Shown piece after piece: positions 57,725-64,000 of a stretch of 64,000 nt of DNA (its first letter is position 1; the number at the start of each line of letters is the position of its first letter). The stretch is from Adiantum capillus-veneris (taxonomy: Eukaryota; Streptophyta; Polypodiopsida; Polypodiales; Pteridaceae). The position numbers were made by a program, and so were the translations under genes. The stretch is from contig CM043968.1 of the NCBI GenBank assembly GCA_014529385.2, positions 25,050,513-25,114,512 on the forward strand. Reading direction: 5' to 3'. Below the pieces are notes generated by a model, which ran no database searches, had not been told where the DNA came from, and was given only the letters and a program-made list of their open reading frames with translations.

Positions 57725-59174
57725 TATCATATGAGAGTTCTAATAGAATACCCACTTATGAGAGTTAAAAGAGTATTTAGAGAGTTTGTCCCAAAGCATC
57801 GGTATATTGTAAGAAGCCATAAAAATCAGATTTTGATGAATAAAGAGCATATACTAAATTTTTCTATCCATGTGTACTAAGTCTTCTATTTACTTGTCAT
57901 GTTTTTAGATGGATCTCCTTAACAGTCTAGATGAACTCTTGAGTGACTTTGCGAGAAATGTATTTTTCAACTATGCAGTTGGATTCATTGGGGAGTTAAA
58001 GTGGTTTGAGCTTCCAAGGGGACTAGAGATTATCTTATTTTGAACTCCTACGTAGCATGGGAATTGTATGTCGACGCACAACATGAACACCATCGTTTCT
58101 TATAAATAATGGAGACACGTAGTGCCAACTCTCCATCATAATTTTGTATGGTACTATTGTACTTTACAAACAAAGAGAAAAAAAAACTATTTCCTTCCAT
58201 AGCTTTCCAGCATATAATTTCCTTTAAAAACATAAAAACTAAGTCTATGTGAATAATGTACTCCCTTAAAGCCTATAAACAGTATTAATAGAAGTATGTT
58301 TGACTTGATTACCTTTTGGAGAGAAATTGTCAGAAAAGTGAATAACAAAGGGATCTCCAAGCTCTCACATTTTTGGGACAAGGACAACTATTACTGGAAG
58401 GATGTGGGATAGTTGGTGGTGCATCATAAATTGAATATGAAGGAGAAGCCCTTGATCAGTATAGAAGTTGTGTAACTGTCCAATGCTTATCTTTAGGATG
58501 GAGCTCTATTGAAAAGCTTGGCATTGGTCCAAGGACAGATCGATTGCACTTCCCAAAATATTTGAAAGATCTAACAAGCCAAGCTGTAAATTGGGTTGGT
58601 TTACTCCATCATCAAGTTATGGAGGGTGAATAGGTCGTAAGAGAAGTGGGTGAGGAGTATAAACAATATTTGGGAGGTTAAATGGCCAAAATCAATGACG
58701 ATATTCACTTGTAAGGGGTTGTGGGGGCTATCCCAACTAGGAATAATAATCTTGCTAGAGGGATTGGCCTAGACAGTTTCTTTGAGTGCAATGCAGCTTC
58801 AAAGGATCCCTTAAATCTATTTAAAGAATGCTCCAACGTTAGAGGATCCCTTAAATCTATTAAAAAAATGCCTCTCCTTGGAGGGTCTTTCTGCAAAAAT
58901 CTGCAAATAGGTGTAGTGTCGTGGAAGGTACTCTTCTTCAAAAATGATTTGGTTATGGGAGGGAGAAGATTTCAAAACGAAGCGATTTTGATATACACAC
59001 AAATTAAAAAAAAAATTGCTACTTGAAGCAGGTTTGGTAAGCTCAAAACCTTCGCGTCTTTGAAACTGTGTGGTAGCTCAATTCCAAGATATCATGCATA
59101 AAAACGATGAACTTATATGTTTAATAAGGTCAAGAGTAGGGTCAAATGCACAAGCCAAAGAATAGAAATATGCA

Positions 59175-59197
59175 TGTGTGTGTGTGTGTGTGTCTGT

Positions 59198-59232
<35 letters not shown>
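59175..59232. repeat. (GT)n(GA)n microsatellite
   Basis: GT dinucleotides from 59175 to about 59194, then GA dinucleotides to 59232. Confidence 0.93.
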
Positions 59233-59236
<4 letters not shown>

Positions 59237-60775
59237 CACGTGGAGCCAGTGTCTCCTAGACGTCTCTCGCCTTTGCTTTATTCTTTCTCCTTTTCCCAAA
59301 GCTAGGTATCTTGTGAGATTTCCCTCGATGAGACATGCGTACAAAGCTACTCATGATACATATTGGACTAAAGTAACAAAGTGAATGTTGACCTTTGCGT
59401 GTTAAAATCAAACCTAGAAAGAAATTCTTATGTTCCTTAAATGAAAGTTTAATTTACAACTAAAGAAATGATTTTTAAATCAAAGAGTGAAAAAAAGAAA
59501 GGATCCATTTACAAATTAAGCAAAGATAATAAAAAGAAGAATGAAGTGAGTTTTAAATGAAGGGACCAAGTTATAATGATGAAAAGACCATTTACAATAT
59601 AAATAAAAATTATTTCAAAAGCTTCTTTTTAAAACAACGAAGACAAATTTTTTTCTACATCAACAACTAAAGAAAATTGCACAGTTTGCTCACCCACCCC
59701 CCTATGGCCTCTCTAGGCCAAAAAGGCCAAGAAAGCATAACTACTTATGCACCACAATTGTGAGTGACTTTATTAGAATGCCACCAAAAAATTACAAATC
59801 AGCCTAAGCTCACACCCACCCTTAACGGCCAGATGGTTACATGGTTAAATCAGAAAAGTATCTACTAACGTACTATTACCAAAAGCCCAATCCTTCACAC
59901 CGCAAGGTTTGAACGAATGGCGAGGGTCGCCCTAAGCCAATCATCCGAGCTTTTCCCTTTTCCTAACATAAACATGAACTCCTTGCTTTCTTGCATTATC
60001 TCGGAGAAGCTAGCCACAAAGAGGACACTATCAAAGACGAATGTCATATGTAGTCTTCGTCAAGATCCTTTTTTTAATTTTTATTATAGCAAGACTCATA
60101 ATTTGTGAGTGGATTGTATTAATCATATCATAAAATTCTAGAGCCGATCTCAAGCTCTGATCGAGCCTTGAGATGCATAAGCCTACAAGCCGGATGCTTA
60201 CCGTCTCGCAAAGAAACCTATCACCACAGAATGTGAAAAAAAATTATAGGCTTTACTTCTCGTCTGTTGATAACACGACATGGTTAGTCCGACACCAATC
60301 ATCCAAGTATTGCCAAGGAGAAGAAAGTTTGAAGGACTTTTATGTCCTTTATCAATGGATGGATCGTTTCATTTCACAACCTTAGAAGACTTGAAGTTCC
60401 TTTCGTTCATTTATACATATATAATGGGGGGAGGGATTCCGGGCCCCCCTCCTTGCCACATGGCATTTTCTCCTCAATCCGATTCCTTTGGGCTATGACC
60501 TATGCGCAAAGAGGGAGAGAAAGATCCCATTACTAATTAGCCTAGGTAGTCTCGGGAGTCAGAATGTGTGTGCATGCTGAAGAAACCTTTGTGTGCCAAC
60601 AATCGCCCGTGGGGCACCATTGGACAGGGCCGGTGGCTGTCAGGAGGTGCAATGACTGATTTGGATTGCAAGACCCAGGTCCCTGCGCTGAGAGAGATAA
60701 CCCTTTTAGTGTAGTCTGTGTGCGGATGAGACTCGAGAGGCCCAAAGGGAGAGAAATATGACAATGCTTTGATGG

Positions 60776-60782
<7 letters not shown>

Positions 60783-60836
<54 letters not shown>
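60783..60836. repeat. (GA)n microsatellite
   Basis: An uninterrupted run of GA dinucleotides. Confidence 0.95.
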
Positions 60837-60839
<3 letters not shown>

Positions 60840-60879
60840 CAACCCATTACCCATGTGCTTTTACTTGCGAGCGTCTGAC

Positions 60880-60880
<1 letters not shown>

Positions 60881-60954
<74 letters not shown>
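60881..60954. repeat. (GT)n(GA)n microsatellite
   Basis: GT dinucleotides to about 60916, then GA dinucleotides to 60954. Confidence 0.95.
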
Positions 60955-60956
<2 letters not shown>

Positions 60957-61148
60957 GCTACCCACACAGCAGCGTTCAAAGAAAAAGTTAATTTCACAAA
61001 CATACGAAATGCCCTTTAGGGTAGTTCCAAAGAGGAGAAATTTTTAACTCTATTTTCTTAAACGGATGTTCTCCTTAAATAGATTGTGTTGATTTTTCAA
61101 CCAGTTCAAGGCTAAGATGAGGCACACTTTTCCAACACACTGTTTGAC

Positions 61149-61150
<2 letters not shown>

Positions 61151-61247
<97 letters not shown>

Positions 61248-61248
61248 T
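61151..61248. repeat. (GT)n(GA)n microsatellite
   Basis: GT dinucleotides to about 61231, then a short GA run. Confidence 0.95.
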
Positions 61249-61440
61249 GTGCTAGAGATTGTGTTCCCCATGGTGAGGAATTGACGATGACCATTGCTAT
61301 CGTAGTAATTAGGCGAGACGACTTGTATTGAGTAGTGGAGTGCGGGAGGCAGCTCTAGGAAGCAAACTTAGGACTCGAGGAGGACAACTGAGGTCAATGC
61401 GACTCGAGCAGGACCACAGAGGTCAGTGTCTTGCCTCACA

Positions 61441-61590
61441 TTAGGCAGCATCTCGCCTTTCAATACGAAAGCTACTTTGAGTTCAGCAACCCACCTTTGA
61501 ATGCAAAGGTTGCTCTCATGAGACCTTGCATCATGCAACGTCCCGCCTTTCAGTGTGAAAGCTGCTCTCATCAGACTATTGTCGAGGTGC
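61441..61590. repeat. Three diverged direct repeats, each with a small hairpin
   Basis: CCTTTCAATACGAAAGC, CCTTTGAATGCAAAGG and CCTTTCAGTGTGAAAGC occur at about 50-bp steps, each able to pair on itself, with GCTCTCATGAGAC and GCTCTCATCAGAC after the last two. Confidence 0.65.
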
Positions 61591-61739
61591 CAATGTCATT
61601 TTCAAATGTGGCGTTTTGATAGCCTCTAAAAGGGGGAGGGATTTCGACCCCTCCTGACACATGGCAAAAGTTGGTTCGTCTGGCATTTTTAGGTAGTGTG
61701 CCCTACACGAAGGGTGACAATGACAGAGAGTATGTACTT

Positions 61740-63310
61740 CATGTGTCATTTTCTATAGTGCATCATATTTTGATTGCATGGCAGCCATCCAATTTTTTGA
61801 ATTCTGTGCTTCAACAAAAGATAGAGGTTCATCAACATCATCTAAGCTCACAGCCAAAGCATAACAATCTGATGCATAAGATGCATGGCGAGAGCCTGAG
61901 TGAGTGCGACTAGAAAAAGGTGCATCCAATTTTTTGTCACGCAATGAATGCATGAGCCATTTTGGCATACCTCTAGCCTGCTCATTTTTAGCCCTTTCCT
62001 CATCATGTACATCTGCATTAGTAATAGGCTGATATGTGTCATTTTCAAAAACCCCCATAGGCTATACATTTGCCTCATTGGAGTTTACATTCGTACTTCC
62101 ACCACTAAAAAGAGGCAACAAAGTGTCATAAATGTCTTGTGATCTTACATTATTGTCTGTAGTACATGACAGCAAAGGCTGAACAGAATCTTCCACAAAC
62201 ACAACATCATGTGAGACTAAAATACGCTTTGTTTGCGGATGTACAACCTGTAACCTTTGCTTTCAACACTATAACCAACAAAAATACATTTGACAACCTT
62301 ATCATCCAATTTTCAATGCTGTGTTTGTGGCACCAAAGTATATGCCAAACAACCAAAAGCACACATGTGCTCCATAGAAGGTTTTCTAACATGCCATGCT
62401 TCTTATGGAGTAATAGACCACAAAGCTTTTGTAGGACACCTATTTAGTACCTAAGTGGCACACATGATGGCCTCAAGCCAAAAAGAATGCGGCAAAGCTT
62501 GACTTTTGACCATATATCGTGCCGTTTTCGTAAGTGACATATTTTTCTTCTCAGGAACACCATTTTGTTGAGGCATATAAGGCACTGTACATTGGTGTTT
62601 TATCCCACAACTAGCCAAAGATTTATTAAATTCATGAGACATATACTCCCCTCCTCGATCAGAACGGAGGGTGCCCATAGTACATTTTGAGATATTTTCA
62701 ACCATAGACAGAAATTGTTTGAAGCACATAAAAAATTTGGACTTAGCTTTAAGCAAAAATACCCATCCATGCCTGGAGTAATCATCAATTAAATTCATGA
62801 AGTAAAGGTAATTTCCCAAGGATGGGGTTTGCATGGGCCCACAAACATCACTATGCACAAGCTGCAACCTGCATGTGACCCTTTGGAAACTTAAAACACT
62901 ACATTTTACCCAAAATACAGCCTTCCTAAACATGTTTGACGTAGCAAACTCGCAAAATTCAAATGACCAAAATGTGCATGCCAAAGTTTTACATCTGATA
63001 GAAATAGCTTTTGAATCCAAAACTGCATTTGCAAACTCTACTCACACTTGTCATACAAAGTGAGCTTAAACAACCCATGGCATAAAATTCCAGATGCAAC
63101 AATTTCATCACCGAAACTGAGATCATGGACTATACATCTGTCATCCACAAACTTGACTACAAGTCCAAGTCTAGCAAGTGCATATATAGACAAAAGATTC
63201 TTCTTGATCCCAAGTACATAAACTGCATCAACAAGTGTGAAAGAATTGCCATTTGCAGCAATAATCACAATCTTTCCAACTCCCTGAACCAGATAAGAGG
63301 CATTGTTCAC
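61740..63310 (-). pseudogene. Ty1/copia pol remnant (GAG-pre-integrase, integrase, start of RT)
   Basis: The first segment (63310-63038) has NNASYLVQGVGKIVI and KNLLSIYALARLGL, the end of the protease region and the GAG-pre-integrase domain. The integrase core (63020-62451) has LVHSDVCGPMQTPSLG, FMNLIDDYSRHGWVF, LRSDRGGEYMSHEF and PQQNGVPEKKN, so the three acidic residues are present. The integrase C-terminal region is partly lost near 62400. The start of copia RT (62058-61753) has EPLSFVEAQNSKNWMAAMQSKYDAL and then ends. Stops at several places and the abrupt edge at 63311, where the direct repeat begins, show a truncated copy. Confidence 0.82.
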
Positions 63311-63311
63311 A

Positions 63312-64000
63312 TTTAATTATCCCATATTAAATGATCAGTTTAATATGAGAAAATCATTTGGGTTGGTTAGATATTAGATATTTAATGACACATGTGATGG
63401 AATTGGGTTATGATTTATGATTTTGGATTGTATCATGAAGTGGTTATGATGGTTTATGGTGGATATGTAAGGGTAGAGACCCTGTACAATCTCACTGCTC
63501 GTAAAATACTGTTTGTGCATATGGAAGATGCTATTGCAATTGGAATCATGTGTTATGTTTCTCATGGAAGTGTTGCTACAACACTAGGATAACCTACATT
63601 GCTTAGCCTTAGACAAAAGGATTGATGACTTGGGGCTTTGCTCAATCGGGTTTGTTGCCTAGGTTTTTTTTTTGTTAGCTAGGCTCATCTACACGGTTCG
63701 GGCGTCGAGGTTGAATGACCTACATGGCTAATGCGTCAGGGATCTTGCCTTGTCTTTGCCTAAACACGTAATGATGGTCATTGAAGAGGCGTGGTGTCTA
63801 AACTAGTATAGTCAATGTTTGTATTCTACCACCTACTGGTATTTTGGATCTTTTTAGAGCTCGGGATCATGAAGGGAAGCGAAACCGCCTTAGTCTATGT
63901 CTGACTCAGGTAGGTTAGAGGTGTTCTGGCTCACTCCTTGAAAAAATAAATTCTGTCTGTTTGTAGTAGAGAAAAAGTGGATGGGTGGAACAGCCGATCC
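63312..64000 (+). repeat. Long direct repeat, right copy (runs off the window)
   Basis: Nearly identical to 55868-56556, in the same orientation. It begins exactly where the copia remnant ends and continues to the window edge. Confidence 0.8.

Larger units (their letters stand above)
57725..61440. other. Unassigned region with microsatellites
   Basis: No supported gene. It holds a 42-bp tandem duplication near 58796-58866 (AGGATCCCTTAAATCTATT twice) and dinucleotide arrays listed separately. Short open frames over the arrays are artefacts of the repeats. Confidence 0.5.

Noticed and set aside
60537-61294. Open frames with Ser-Leu, His-Thr or Arg-Glu runs
   Set aside because: They are translations of GA and GT dinucleotide arrays.

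Overview
The window looks like nuclear DNA of a land plant with a large, transposon-rich genome. The evidence is nested Ty3/gypsy and Ty1/copia LTR retrotransposons with plant-type primer-binding sites (complementary to tRNA-Asp and initiator tRNA-Met), compound microsatellites, and no intact host gene. A fern, lycophyte or other non-flowering plant is possible, but the clade cannot be fixed from the sequence alone.

Layout. (1) 1-4392: 3' half of a decayed Ty3/gypsy element, + strand, cut by the window edge (element E1). (2) 5560-7160: satellite-like tandem array of about 60 and 121 bp units, each with a short hairpin. (3) 7210-9943: decayed + strand gene that I read as a DUF8039/DUF7869-type transposase-like protein. 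(4) 10447-48180: a giant minus-strand Ty3/gypsy element (E3; about 19 kb without its insert, LTRs 900 and 936 bp, target duplication GCCAT/GCCAC). (5) 14123-32884: a second giant Ty3/gypsy element (E2, + strand, 18.8 kb, LTRs 642 and 940 bp), inserted inside the extra 3' ORF of E3, with target duplication GTTGG/TTTGG. (6) 49750-54370: minus-strand remnant of an ordinary chromovirus-like gypsy element with an initiator-Met primer site. (7) 55868-56556 and 63312-64000: a long direct repeat flanking a low-information region with microsatellites and a minus-strand Ty1/copia remnant (63310-61740).

E1, E2 and E3 belong to one lineage with an unusual plan. E2 and E3 show it in full: LTR, tRNA-Asp primer site, long non-coding leader, gag with two zinc knuckles, retropepsin 1, RT, RNase H, a duplicated integrase zinc-binding module, integrase core, a second retropepsin-like domain (PR2), a tail of Trp-X-Pro-Lys type repeats, a second long non-coding region, a large coiled-coil ORF (ORF3), polypurine tract, LTR. 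E1 shares PR2 after integrase but has one zinc-binding module and no Trp tail. In E2 and E3 both non-coding regions carry repeated 24-bp palindromes built on ACGCGT, spaced about 280 and 125-135 bp. The two families use different palindromes, changed at symmetrical positions so that self-complementarity is kept. ORF3 in both families starts next to a matching branch-point-like and 3' splice-site-like sequence, so it may be made from a spliced RNA. E2 also has an internal copy of its polypurine tract directly after pol.

The LTR pairs differ by about a dozen substitutions in E2 and about 45 in E3 (hand counts), which fits the nesting order. All coding regions carry stops or frameshifts, although E2 gag-pol and ORF3 are each nearly a single open frame.
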